Part shown: positions 39,099 through 47,152 of the stretch, in pieces
Numbering within the stretch: the first letter of the stretch is position 1
How the letters are laid out: each line of letters begins with the position of its first letter
Source of the DNA: an uncultured Oscillospiraceae bacterium
Lineage (GTDB): Bacteria; Bacillota; Clostridia; Oscillospirales; Oscillospiraceae
Direction of reading: 5' to 3'
NCBI GenBank assembly: GCA_910588635.1
Contig: CAJUPW010000022.1
Coordinates: 1 to 47,152, forward strand
DNA length: 47,152 bases
The notes under the pieces: model-generated
Databases searched by the model: none
What the model was told of the DNA's origin: nothing
The model's input: only the letters and a program-made list of their open reading frames with translations
Made by a program: the position numbers and the translations under genes

Positions 39099-40400
39099 CT
39101 ATCTCAGAATACGTTCCATCTCGGTCAGACTTTCCTCATAGGTGAAAGCCTCGTCCACGCCCTGCATCAAAAACTGATTGATGGCGTCCATCTTGGTCAG
39201 GGCGTGGTCCAGCTTGGGGTTGGTGCCCGCCTTGTAGGCGCCGATGGACACCAGGTCGGCGTTTTTCTCGTACACGCCCATGATGTCTCTCAGCTCTCCG
39301 GCCAGCTTCCGGTGCTCCGGGGGGACAATCTCCACCATCAGACGGGAGATGCTGGCCCCCACGTCGATGGCGGGGAAGTGGTTGGAATTGGCTAGAGCGC
39401 GGGACAGGACGACGTGTCCGTCCAGAATACCGCGGACCGTGTCGGCGATGGGCTCGTTGGTATCGTCGCCCTCTACCAATACGGTGTAGACCCCGGTAAT
39501 AGAACCCTTTTCAAAGTTTCCGCTGCGCTCCAGCAGCTTGGGCATCTCGGCGTACATGGAGGGGGTGTATCCTCTGGCCACCGGCGGCTCTCCGATGGCC
39601 AGGCCGATCTCACGCTGGGCCATGGCGAAACGGGTGAGGGAGTCCATCATCAGCAGTACGTCGTAGCCCTGTCCGGCAAAATACTCGGCGATGCTGGTGG
39701 CAACGCTGGGACATTTCATCCGCAGCATGGCGGGCTGGTCGCTGGTGGCGACCACCAGCACGGAGCGGCGCATGCCCTCCTCCCCCAAGTCCTTCTGCAT
39801 GAACTCCAGAACCTCGCGGCCGCGCTCGCCCACCAGGGCGATTACGTTGATGTCCGCCTTTACGTTCTTGGCGATCATGCCCATCAGGGTGGATTTGCCC
39901 ACGCCGGAGCCGGCGAAGATGCCGATACGCTGTCCCTTGCCGATGGTAATCAGGCTGTCGATGGCCTTCACGCCAAACTCCATCCGCTCCCGGATGGGGG
40001 GGCGGGACATGGGATTTATGTAGGTGCTGTCCACAGAGAAGGTGTCAGCCCGCTGGAAGGGCTCGCCGCCGTCGATGGGCTGGCCCAGCGCGTTAATCAC
40101 CCGCCCCCGCAGAAAGGGCCCCACCGGAAGAGTAAGCCGCTTGCCGGTGTTGCGGACGAAATTGCCCGCGGAAATGCCGCTCATGTTGGCATAGGGCATT
40201 AAGAGGATGTGGTCGTTCTTGAAGCCCACCACTTCGGCGGGGATCTGGCCGCCCGACTCGTTGGAGTAGATGCGGCAGATATCGCCGATGGCGGCCCGGC
40301 CGCCGGAGGCCTCAATGGACATGCCCACGATATTTTCGATCTTCCCCGTCCGGCCCACCGTCTCGGCGGAGCGGACAGCGGGAATCAGCTCCCGAAACAT
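39099..40400 (-). CDS. fliI: Flagellum-specific ATPase FliI
   Basis: This 433-residue F1-type ATPase has Walker A GSGVGKST (164-171), Walker B VLLMMDSLTRFA and an N-terminal beta barrel. It energises unloading of export substrates with FliH and FliJ. ATG at 40400 follows AAAGGAG. The family length is 430-440, so it is complete. Confidence 0.97.
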   Translation of the reverse strand: MFRELIPAVRSAETVGRTGKIENIVGMSIEASGGRAAIGDICRIYSNESGGQIPAEVVGFKNDHILLMPYANMSGISAGNFVRNTGKRLTLPVGPFLRGRVINALGQPIDGGEPFQRADTFSVDSTYINPMSRPPIRERMEFGVKAIDSLITIGKGQRIGIFAGSGVGKSTLMGMIAKNVKADINVIALVGERGREVLEFMQKDLGEEGMRRSVLVVATSDQPAMLRMKCPSVATSIAEYFAGQGYDVLLMMDSLTRFAMAQREIGLAIGEPPVARGYTPSMYAEMPKLLERSGNFEKGSITGVYTVLVEGDDTNEPIADTVRGILDGHVVLSRALANSNHFPAIDVGASISRLMVEIVPPEHRKLAGELRDIMGVYEKNADLVSIGAYKAGTNPKLDHALTKMDAINQFLMQGVDEAFTYEESLTEMERILR

Positions 40401-40412
40401 GCGGTCTCTCCT

Positions 40413-41312
40413 TTACTGGGGCCACTGGACGCCGATCTGGTCCCGGATTACGTCCCGAACGTTGGACATCTGGGTGGATATGCTGGCGTCCACGATCTCC
40501 TCCGGCGTCTCCACGATGCAGGTGCCGTCCTCGCCGTCCCCCATGGGAATGATCTTGATGTGCTGGGACAGGGCGCCCAGAGTAGTGGTCAGGGCCGGGG
40601 ATATTTTGGAAAGCTGGCGAACATCGCAGCCAGAAATATAGATATGCACCCACTCCTGGCGCTTCATTCGCTCGGTGGCCGTCTGAATCATGCGGACGAT
40701 GACTTCGCTGCTGCTCTTCAGGCTGACCCGCACCACCTTCTCGGCCACGGCCAGGCACAGCTCCACCAGCTCGTCCCGGCTCTGGAGGATCATCTCCTCC
40801 CGCGCCAGGGAGGCCTTTTCCAGAAAGGCCTTGACCTCCTTTTCCAGCCGGGCAGCGGTGGCCTCACGGTCCCGGACCGCGTCGCTCATGGCCTTAGCGG
40901 TGCCCTGAGCGTAGCCGTCCCGGTAGCCCTCGTCCCGGGCGCCCGCCCGAATCTCCTCCTGCTCCTGCATAACCTGTTCCCGGGCCCGGACCAGAAGCTC
41001 CTCCGCCTCCTCTCGAGCCTTGTTCAGAATCAGCTCAGCCTGGAGCTGGGCGTAGTGGACGGGGGTCTCCGGAGCCTTCGGCTTCTCCGGCTGTTCCGGT
41101 TCCGGCTCAGGCTCCGGCGTCATGGGCTCCTCCTCCCCCACGGTAACGTCCACGGTCTCCAGCTCGGACTCCTCCGGGGGAAGCTGCTCCTCCTCGTCCA
41201 GGGAGGGAAGCTGGAAGTCTGAGATACCCTCTTCAAAGTGGATATCGCTGGCGTCAGGCAGAATGTACTTCTCCGCCTGGGGCTCCAGAAAGCCCTTCAG
41301 GATGTTACGCAA
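40413..41312 (-). CDS. fliH: Flagellar assembly protein FliH
   Basis: This 299-residue FliH negatively regulates and anchors FliI. The N-terminal third is acidic and Pro-rich, the middle is a long helix with a Gly/Ala pattern (RAREQVMQEQEEIRAGARDEGYRDGYAQG), and the C-terminus is a V-type E-subunit-like domain. TTG at 41312 with AAGGA in front is chosen; it overlaps the fliG stop by 8 bases. No ATG fits better. Confidence 0.9.
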   Translation of the reverse strand: MRNILKGFLEPQAEKYILPDASDIHFEEGISDFQLPSLDEEEQLPPEESELETVDVTVGEEEPMTPEPEPEPEQPEKPKAPETPVHYAQLQAELILNKAREEAEELLVRAREQVMQEQEEIRAGARDEGYRDGYAQGTAKAMSDAVRDREATAARLEKEVKAFLEKASLAREEMILQSRDELVELCLAVAEKVVRVSLKSSSEVIVRMIQTATERMKRQEWVHIYISGCDVRQLSKISPALTTTLGALSQHIKIIPMGDGEDGTCIVETPEEIVDASISTQMSNVRDVIRDQIGVQWPQ

Positions 41313-42321
41313 TGATATCGTCCTTTCCGCCCTTCATGATAATAATCTCGTTTCTCTCCTCCAAATCCCGGATGACGCCCACGATCCGCTGCTGGGCGTC
41401 CTCCACGTCCTTCATACGGACATTTGTGGTAACCTCCAGGTCGTCCCGGATGCTCTCGGCCATACGGGCGGACATGTTGGTAAACAGCTTGCTGGACACG
41501 TCGGCGTTGGCCGTCTTGAGGGCCAGCACCAGGTCTCTTGGGTCGCAGTCCCGGACGAAGCGCTGCACGGAGCGGTCGTCCATGGTAATGATGTCCTCGA
41601 ATACGAACATCCGTTTGCGAATCTCCTCGGCCAAGTCGGCGTTCTGGGCGGACAGGCCGTCGAAGATGGATTTCTCGCTGGAGCGGTCCAGGTTGTTCAT
41701 GATGCCGGCCACATAATCGATGCCGCCCACCTTCACGTTGGACTGGGTGATGATGCTGGAGAACTTGCGCTCCATCTCCGCCTCGATGGTTTTGATGGCG
41801 GTGGGAGAGGCGCTCTCCATGGTGGCGATGGCCTCCACCACCTTGATCTGGCGGCGGGGCTCCAGCTGCTCGATGACGCCGGCGGCCTTGTCCGGGTCCA
41901 CATAGGACAGCACCAGCGCCACCGTCTGGGGACGCTCGTTCTGCAGCGCGGAGTACAGCGCCTTGACATCCGCCTTGTCCAGGAAGGCGAACTCCCGGGT
42001 TTTCAGGGACTTGGTCACCTTCTCCAGCAAGGCCAGGGCGGTCTGATTGCCGAAGGCCTTCTCCAGCACGGTACGGGCGTACTCAAGGCCGCCCTCGGTC
42101 ACCGCCTTGCTGGTCAGGCAGTTCTGGTAAAACTCGGTGAGCACCGCCTCGGTCTGCTCGGAATCCAGCATCCCCAGCCGGGCCACCTCCAGGGTGAGGG
42201 CCTCGATCTCCTCCGGGTCCATGTACTGGTACAGGCCGGAGGCCTTATCCGCCCCCAGGGAGACGATTACCGCGGCCGCCTTCTGCGGAGGGGTAAGCTC
42301 AACCTTCATCAATTCAGGCAC
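41305..42321 (-). CDS. fliG: Flagellar motor switch protein FliG
   Basis: This FliG of about 338 residues has TPPQKAAAVIVSLGADKASGL at the N-terminus, the middle EHPQT-equivalent loop (NERPQTVALVLSYV) and the C-terminal torque-generating domain with charged EEIRKRMFVFEDIITMDDRSVQRFVRDCD. The start is ambiguous: GTG at 42321 has GGAGG 6 bases upstream, while ATG at 42327 abuts that site. It overlaps fliF by 8 bases and fliH by 8 bases. Confidence 0.96.
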   Translation of the reverse strand: MPELMKVELTPPQKAAAVIVSLGADKASGLYQYMDPEEIEALTLEVARLGMLDSEQTEAVLTEFYQNCLTSKAVTEGGLEYARTVLEKAFGNQTALALLEKVTKSLKTREFAFLDKADVKALYSALQNERPQTVALVLSYVDPDKAAGVIEQLEPRRQIKVVEAIATMESASPTAIKTIEAEMERKFSSIITQSNVKVGGIDYVAGIMNNLDRSSEKSIFDGLSAQNADLAEEIRKRMFVFEDIITMDDRSVQRFVRDCDPRDLVLALKTANADVSSKLFTNMSARMAESIRDDLEVTTNVRMKDVEDAQQRIVGVIRDLEERNEIIIMKGGKDDIIA

Positions 42322-43969
42322 CGCCATCCTCCCCTTTCAGCCAGGTCTTCACCATCTGCGCGGCGATCTCCGGGTTGTTCTGGGCGAACTGCCGGACCGC
42401 CTTACGCAGCTCCATGCTCTTCTCGGTGTTGACCTCCATAATATCGGCGCCGCCGGTGGGGGCCGCCGCAATCACGGCGGCGGCCGCCTCGGCAGCCGCG
42501 GCCTCCTCGGCCGCACGCATCTCGGCCTCCAGGGCCGCCTGCTTGGCCAGCCGCTTCTTCTTGGATCTGCGGCGCAGCAGCAGAATGATAATCAGCAGGA
42601 TGATAAACAGGATCAGTCCGCCGATGGCGGCAAGGATCATCCAGTCGGGCACACCGGCCAGCAGTCTGACGAAGAAGCCGTCAGTTCCGGCGATGGGCGC
42701 GTCGTCGGCGAAGGGCGCGATGGCCACGGACACATGGGAGTCCCACTGCTCGGCACTGGTGCCGATGCCGGCGGCCACTGCCACATGGCGGGTCAATTGC
42801 TCAACGGTCATGCTCCCGGCGTTCTCCGCCTTCTGGTTGATGGTAACCGCTACATTCAGGTCTGTAATGGTGCCGGCAAACACCTCCCGCTGGGTCACTT
42901 CCTGATCGATGTGGTAATTCCGCTCCCCGTCGCCGCTGGAATAGGGGGCGTCGTCCACGCCGTCGGGCACCCTGTCCGGGTAGAGGGGGATGTCGGAGTT
43001 GCTGGTGGTGCCCACGGTGCCCCCCTGGGCGGTGGTGCCGTCCTCGCCGATGACCCAGAACCACTTCTCTGTGCCGACCAGGCCGGCGTTGGCCGCCGAA
43101 CCCTCGGGCTGGGCGTACTTGGTGGACTCCACCACCTTACGGCTCATGTCTACCGTGGTGTTGACGGCTACGGCCACATTGTCATCACCGTAGATATTTC
43201 TCAGGGCCTCATACACCTGGCTGCGGACCTTGTTGTTGACTTCCTGCTCATACTGCAGCTTCAGGGTGTTGGCGTCGGCCATGTGCCCCACGCCGGCGGA
43301 GGTGTCGTTATATGTATTATTATAGGTGTCAGAAATGGTGACGTCGCCGACATTCAGGTCCTTCACGGCGTGGGACACCATATATCGGATGCTCTCCACC
43401 GTCCCGGCGCTGAGCAGCCGGTTGCCGTCCGGGGTGACCAGCACCGTGGCGGAGGCCTCGGAGGTCTGGGGGTCCAGCACATAGACCCGCTCACTCGACA
43501 GCGTAATCACAACCTGGGCATCCCGGATCCCGTCCAGCTGGCGGATCATGGCCTCCAGCTTCTCCTGGGTGGCGATGCGCATGGCCTCCCGCCGCTCCGC
43601 CTCGGTGGAGAAGGTCCCCGCCTCGCCAAAATAGGTCTCGTAGTAGAACCCGGAGTTCAGGATTCTGGAGGTCACCAGCTGAATCTGGAGCTGCTCCTCC
43701 CGGCCCGCCGGCACCAGAATGCTGTCGCCGCTGATTTTGTAGTCCGTCACGCCGTTTTCGTTGAGGAAGGATATCACCGAACTGGTCTCATTGACCGTCA
43801 GGCCGGTACACAGACTGGCGTATTCCTTTCGGTTGAGCAGCAGCGCCGCCGCAACAATCAGCACCAGAATCACGGCCGCGCAGACGCCCAGCAAGATCCG
43901 GGTTTTCTTATTCAGTTTTGCGAAAAAGCCTTTGATTTTTTCCCAAAAGCCTTTCAGTTTCGTCTGCAA
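42314..43969 (-). CDS. fliF: Flagellar MS-ring protein FliF
   Basis: This 551-residue FliF has two membrane helices (about 25-45 and 460-480) flanking periplasmic ring-building domains. A C-terminal cytoplasmic part has the FliG-binding ending (MELRKAVRQFAQNNPEIAAQMVKTWL). It forms the MS ring, the base of the flagellum. The start is TTG at 43969 with GGAGG 8 bases upstream. Confidence 0.97.
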   Translation of the reverse strand: MQTKLKGFWEKIKGFFAKLNKKTRILLGVCAAVILVLIVAAALLLNRKEYASLCTGLTVNETSSVISFLNENGVTDYKISGDSILVPAGREEQLQIQLVTSRILNSGFYYETYFGEAGTFSTEAERREAMRIATQEKLEAMIRQLDGIRDAQVVITLSSERVYVLDPQTSEASATVLVTPDGNRLLSAGTVESIRYMVSHAVKDLNVGDVTISDTYNNTYNDTSAGVGHMADANTLKLQYEQEVNNKVRSQVYEALRNIYGDDNVAVAVNTTVDMSRKVVESTKYAQPEGSAANAGLVGTEKWFWVIGEDGTTAQGGTVGTTSNSDIPLYPDRVPDGVDDAPYSSGDGERNYHIDQEVTQREVFAGTITDLNVAVTINQKAENAGSMTVEQLTRHVAVAAGIGTSAEQWDSHVSVAIAPFADDAPIAGTDGFFVRLLAGVPDWMILAAIGGLILFIILLIIILLLRRRSKKKRLAKQAALEAEMRAAEEAAAAEAAAAVIAAAPTGGADIMEVNTEKSMELRKAVRQFAQNNPEIAAQMVKTWLKGEDGGA

Positions 43970-44015
43970 CTTGAACCCCTCCGGCCAGTTATCTTAAAAA
44001 ACGGACTCCCGCGCT

Positions 44016-44321
44016 TTACAGGGAAATGCGCATCAGCTCGTTGTAGGCGTCCACGGCCTTGTTGCGCATCTGCATCAGCAGCTCGGCGGCGGTGGAGGCC
44101 TTCGCGATGGCGGTGGTCACCAGAGCGGGGTTGTCGATCTGTCCGGTGGCCAGCTGATACTCCAGGTCCACCTGGGTGGCGTTGGTGTCCCGCACGTTCT
44201 GGATGGCCTGCTGGAACACGTTGGCGAACATGGAAACGGCGGGGTTCTCCTCCGCCTGTTTGGCCGGCTGAGTCAGGGAATCAAACAGGGGCTCAATGGG
44301 TCGGATGGGGGTGAATTCCAT
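44016..44321 (-). CDS. fliE: Flagellar hook-basal body protein FliE
   Basis: This 101-residue FliE has the core FANVFQQAIQNVRDTNATQVDLEYQLATGQ and TAAELLMQMRNKAVDAYNELMRISL. It joins the MS ring to the rod. ATG at 44321 with GGAGG upstream is chosen; the longer reading would start within the upstream hairpin. Confidence 0.96.
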   Translation of the reverse strand: MEFTPIRPIEPLFDSLTQPAKQAEENPAVSMFANVFQQAIQNVRDTNATQVDLEYQLATGQIDNPALVTTAIAKASTAAELLMQMRNKAVDAYNELMRISL

Positions 44322-44338
44322 AAAATATTCCTCCTGAA

Positions 44339-44355
44339 GGGGCCAAAACGGCCCC
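44339..44355 (-). promoter_or_regulatory. Stem-loop just upstream of fliE
   Basis: GGGGCC (44339-44344) pairs with GGCCCC (44350-44355) around 5 bases, immediately before the fliE ribosome binding site. It has no T-tract. It could serve as an mRNA processing or stability element in the long operon. Confidence 0.4.
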
Positions 44356-44452
44356 ATACTCTTCTATCCCAAAACGCAAATCCAGGCCAGACCGCCTTTT
44401 CGACTTTGGGCCTCCTGCCCGCAGGCGAAAATGTAACCTGACCTAGATTCAT

Positions 44453-44917
44453 CTATTTGCCAATCTCCAGTCCCTTGGAGATTACGCTCTTCAGCAGATT
44501 AAAGGCCGTGATATTGGCGGAGAAGGCCTGACTGGCCGCCATACCGTCGGTGATCTCCTTCACCAGGTCCACATTGGGCAGCTCCACATAGCCGTCCTCG
44601 TTGGCGTCCGGGTCCTCCGGGTCATACTTCAGCTTGAAGTCGGAGGGATCCTCGTTGATCTCTGTCACCCGAACCCCTCCCCGGGTTTGGGTGGGCCGGA
44701 GGCCCAGACGGCGGTAGCGGGCCTGATCCAGCACCTCCTGGAAGCGGCCCACCCGCTGCTCCGCCTCAAAGACCACCACCTTCCGGCGGTAGGGTCCCTC
44801 TCCGTTCTCCGTCCGGGTGGTGTTCATGTTGACGATATTCTCTGAAATGATGTCCAGCCGCTGCTGCTGCGCGGTAAAGCCGGAACCGATCACATCAATG
44901 GTACTGACAAATGCCAT
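44453..44917 (-). CDS. flgC: Flagellar basal-body rod protein FlgC
   Basis: This is a 154-residue proximal rod protein. The N-terminal TIDVIGSGFTAQQQRLDIISENIVNMNTTRTENG and C-terminal VELPNVDLVKEITDGMAASQAFSANITAFNLLKS fit FlgC. ATG at 44917 follows GGGAGGG. It follows flgB by 43 bases. Confidence 0.95.
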   Translation of the reverse strand: MAFVSTIDVIGSGFTAQQQRLDIISENIVNMNTTRTENGEGPYRRKVVVFEAEQRVGRFQEVLDQARYRRLGLRPTQTRGGVRVTEINEDPSDFKLKYDPEDPDANEDGYVELPNVDLVKEITDGMAASQAFSANITAFNLLKSVISKGLEIGK

Positions 44918-44960
44918 GCCGCATCCCTCCCATGTTTATTTTTGGCGTTCAAAGCCGTTC

Positions 44961-45356
44961 CTACTGTCCGCGGATCAGGGTGCGCATCAGGGACAGGTTG
45001 CTGTTGATGGCGTCCATGGTATACTGCATCTGGTAGACGGTACGGGTGGCCTCCGTCTCCTGGTCGGTGATGTTGACCCCGTTGTCGTCCATGCGCATGC
45101 TCTCGTTCTCGGCCACATGGACCACCGGCCGGGAGCGGTCGATGGCGTCCCGAACGGCGGAGGCCCGCCGGTCGGCGCTCCGGAGAGAGGTACGGATGCT
45201 GGCGTCCAGCGCCTCCTCAAAGGTGACATATTTCGCCTTGTAATTGGGCGTTTCCGCATTGACGATGTTGTCGGAAATGGCGCTGAATTTGGTCCACTGA
45301 TAGCCCATGGCCCGCTCCAGCATCAAAAGGGAATTGGAAAACAGATAGCCAGCCAC
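44961..45356 (-). CDS. flgB: Flagellar basal-body rod protein FlgB
   Basis: This 131-residue proximal rod protein begins VAGYLFSNSLLMLERAMGYQWTKFSAISDNIVNAETPNYKAKYVTFEEAL. GTG at 45356 is chosen for GGAGG 8 bases upstream and fits the family N-terminus; a longer ORF (start at 45410) would add 18 residues. It is the first gene of the fla/che operon, with a strong promoter about 150 bases upstream. Confidence 0.94.
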   Translation of the reverse strand: MAGYLFSNSLLMLERAMGYQWTKFSAISDNIVNAETPNYKAKYVTFEEALDASIRTSLRSADRRASAVRDAIDRSRPVVHVAENESMRMDDNGVNITDQETEATRTVYQMQYTMDAINSNLSLMRTLIRGQ

Positions 45357-45496
45357 TTGCACGCCCTCCTCTAAAGATATGACCAGAGATTCAGAATTTA
45401 ATTTTAACACGCTTTCCCCGGAAAATCAAGGGGCTTTCCGGACTTTTAACAGTTGCTTGCCATTCTCAATCTTTATGCCGCAGGATATGCAGCGTA
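45357..45496 (-). other. Long 5' leader of the fla/che operon
   Basis: About 140 transcribed bases precede flgB and contain no gene. CCGGAAA (45418-45424) can pair with TTTCCGG (45435-45441); alternatively CCCC (45416-45419) pairs with GGGG (45430-45433), and the two folds exclude each other. I looked for c-di-GMP riboswitch (GEMM) hallmarks, common before clostridial flgB, and did not find them. Confidence 0.4.
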
Positions 45497-45502
45497 TGTT
45501 TC

Positions 45503-45531
45503 ATTATAGCGTATTTTTCCGCTCATTGCAA
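45503..45531 (-). promoter_or_regulatory. Sigma-A promoter of the fla/che operon
   Basis: On the minus strand: TTGCAA (plus 45526-45531), 17-base spacer, TATAAT (plus 45503-45508). A perfect -10 and good -35 at ideal spacing, pointing at flgB. The 31 genes from flgB to cheV lie on this strand with short gaps or overlaps. Confidence 0.85.
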
Positions 45532-45780
45532 GACATGGAGCAAATAATGTTCTCAAATTTTACCTGCCTTTTTCCCGTGTATTCTCTTTCCTGCACAAAC
45601 GTTGAAACGGCAGGGAATTTTGTGGATTTTTAGTACATCATACCCTATTCTCCCGTCGATTGCAATGGTAAATTCCGTCAGTCCCCCGTCCAAACCGCCC
45701 CCTCACATCCCTCTGGACTTTTCCGCCCTGTTGGGGTAAACTGTCCTTACCTTTGATTTTATCTGCAAGGAGAACGACAT
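45532..45780. other. Intergenic region between the fla/che promoter and tex
   Basis: This is the AT-rich divergent region between the flagellar operon promoter and tex. No gene is apparent. No sigma-28 site was found. A possible weak tex promoter (TTGGGG near 45731) is not convincing. The AAGGAG site of tex ends at 45772. Confidence 0.4.
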
Positions 45781-47152
45781 ATGGACTTGATGATCCGGAC
45801 CCTGGCCCGGGAGCTGGGCCGCGCCGAGCAGCATGTGCAAAATGTAGTAAGCCTCATTGACGAGGGGGCCACTATTCCTTTTATCGCCCGATACCGGAAG
45901 GAGCTCCACGGCTCCATGGACGACCAGCTTCTGCGGACGCTGGCCGACCGGCTGCAGTATCTGCGCAATCTGGACGCCCGAAAAACCGAGGTAAAGGGTT
46001 CCATTGAGAACCAGGGCAAGCTGACGGAAGAGCTGTCCGCCGCCATCGACGCCGCCGCCACCCTGGCCGAGGTGGAGGACCTGTATCGCCCCTACAAGCA
46101 GAAGCGGCGCACCCGGGCCACCATCGCCCGGGAAAAGGGCCTGGAACCTCTGGCCGATCTGGCTTTCGCCTTCGGTCCTCCTGTCAATATAGAGGAGTCC
46201 GCCCGGGACTTCATCGACCCCGAGAAGGGGGTGGAGACGGCGGCGGAAGCCCTCCAGGGGGCCGGCGACATCATTGCCGAGCGCATCTCCGACGACGCCG
46301 GCATCCGCAAGGAGCTGCGGGAGCTGTACCTGCGCCGGGCCGTGCTGGCGTCCAGGGCAGCGGACAAGGAGCCGGAGGACACCGTCTACCGCCTCTACTA
46401 CGACTTCAGGCAGCCGGTGAGCCGGGTCCAGGGCTACCAGGTGCTGGCCGTCAACCGGGGGGAGCGTGAGAATGTGCTCAAGGTGTCGGTGGAGCTGGAC
46501 CCGGAGACCGCCCATATCGCCGTGCGCCGGGCTGTGGTGCCCAACCGGGCGGCCATGGACTTTGTCCGCTCGGCGGCGGATGATGCCTACGACCGCCTCA
46601 TTCAGCCCTCCATGGAACGGGAAATTCGGAACGCCCTCACCGACCAGGCCAACGAGGGGGCCATCCACATGTTTGCCCTGAATCTCAAACCCTTGCTCAT
46701 GCAGCCCCCTGTCAAGGGCAAGGTGACCATGGGCCTGGACCCGGGCTACCGCATGGGCTGCAAGGTGGCGGTGGTGGACCCCACCGGCAAGGTGCTGGAC
46801 ACCGCCGTGGTCTACCCCACCCACGGCCCCCGGCAGAAGGAGGAGTGCGTCGTCAGGCTGTCCGGCCTGATCCGAAAGCACGGGGTGGAGCACATCGCCA
46901 TCGGCAACGGCACCGCCAGCCGGGAGACCGAGCAGATGACGGTGGAGCTCATTAAAAAGGTCGGGGGCAATGTGTCCTACATGATCGTCAGCGAGGCGGG
47001 GGCCAGCGTCTACTCCGCCTCCAAGCTGGCCGCCGAAGAGTTTCCCCAGTTCGACGTGAACCTGCGCTCCGCCGTGTCCATCGCCCGGCGGCTCCAGGAC
47101 CCCCTGGCCGAGCTGGTGAAGATCGACCCCAAGTCCATCGGCGTGGGCCAGT
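45781..47152 (+). CDS. tex: RNA-binding transcription accessory protein Tex (N-terminal part, cut by window edge)
   Basis: The first 457 codons of a Tex protein, which is normally about 700-720 residues. The N-terminal helical Tex_N domain begins LARELGRAEQHVQNVVSLIDEGATIPFIARYRKE, with EVEDLYRPYKQKRRTRATIAREKGLEPLADL. A YqgF/RNase H-like domain starts near residue 315 (TMGLDPGYRMGCKVAVVD). The C-terminal helix-hairpin-helix and S1 domains lie beyond the window. Tex proteins bind nucleic acid and influence transcription. ATG at 45781 follows AAGGAG. It is divergent from, and probably unrelated to, the flagellar operon. Confidence 0.95.
   Translation, partial: MDLMIRTLARELGRAEQHVQNVVSLIDEGATIPFIARYRKELHGSMDDQLLRTLADRLQYLRNLDARKTEVKGSIENQGKLTEELSAAIDAAATLAEVEDLYRPYKQKRRTRATIAREKGLEPLADLAFAFGPPVNIEESARDFIDPEKGVETAAEALQGAGDIIAERISDDAGIRKELRELYLRRAVLASRAADKEPEDTVYRLYYDFRQPVSRVQGYQVLAVNRGERENVLKVSVELDPETAHIAVRRAVVPNRAAMDFVRSAADDAYDRLIQPSMEREIRNALTDQANEGAIHMFALNLKPLLMQPPVKGKVTMGLDPGYRMGCKVAVVDPTGKVLDTAVVYPTHGPRQKEECVVRLSGLIRKHGVEHIAIGNGTASRETEQMTVELIKKVGGNVSYMIVSEAGASVYSASKLAAEEFPQFDVNLRSAVSIARRLQDPLAELVKIDPKSIGVGQ

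Noticed and set aside
45357..45496. A c-di-GMP (GEMM) riboswitch before flgB
   Set aside because: The conserved GEMM core and tetraloop-receptor sequences could not be found in the leader.
45703..46893. A 396-residue minus-strand ORF opposite tex
   Set aside because: The plus strand reads uninterrupted to the window edge as Tex with typical N-terminal and YqgF-type sequence.

Overview
The window looks like part of the chromosome of a motile, GC-rich anaerobic Firmicute. The gene order of the flagellar block, strong AGGAGG-type ribosome binding sites, several TTG/GTG starts, and Clostridia-type genes (fliY, flbD, cheC/cheD/cheV, yjfB, an FtsA-like protein with long extensions) point to Clostridia, probably an Oscillospiraceae-type gut organism. 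That placement is inference; no rRNA or other phylogenetic marker lies in the window.

Positions 1-12600 hold housekeeping and accessory genes. These are metA (homoserine O-acetyltransferase type); two half-size TSUP/TauE permease genes; a small divergent pair (hypothetical protein and Xre-type HTH regulator) around TTGTCC operators; a copper operon (copA with a fused CopZ-like domain, then csoR) behind a consensus promoter and CsoR-type palindrome; a GNAT acetyltransferase; yjfB behind a near-perfect sigma-28 promoter; a membrane-anchored unknown; a 724-residue FtsA-like protein; a chemoreceptor; and an FtsE-like ATPase without FtsX. A membrane-anchored C39-like protein (12631-13581) reads the other way.

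Positions 13600-19620 are a late-flagellar island. fliD-fliS and a FliT/FlgN-like small gene read left from a sigma-28-like promoter. Divergent from them are a ParA-type ATPase and a modular 460-residue protein ending in a ComFB domain. That protein carries three copies of a peptide almost identical to the FliM/FliY N-terminal CheY-P docking sequence. This is the most interesting item in the window.

Positions 45356 down to 19626 form one minus-strand fla/che cluster of 31 genes: flgB-flgC-fliE-fliF-fliG-fliH-fliI-fliJ-(unknown)-fliK-flgD-(TIGR02530 type)-flgE-flbD-motA-motB-fliM-fliY-cheY-fliO-fliP-fliQ-fliR-flhB-flhA-fliA-flgF-flgG-cheC-cheD-cheV. A consensus sigma-A promoter (TTGCAA-N17-TATAAT) lies about 150 bases upstream of flgB. 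The cluster encodes the rod, hook, C-ring, stator, export gate and sigma-28, which would in turn switch on fliD and yjfB. fliL, flhF, flhG, cheA, cheB, cheR and cheW are not in it. The right edge holds the first 457 codons of tex on the plus strand. No tRNA, rRNA, CRISPR array or insertion sequence was seen.
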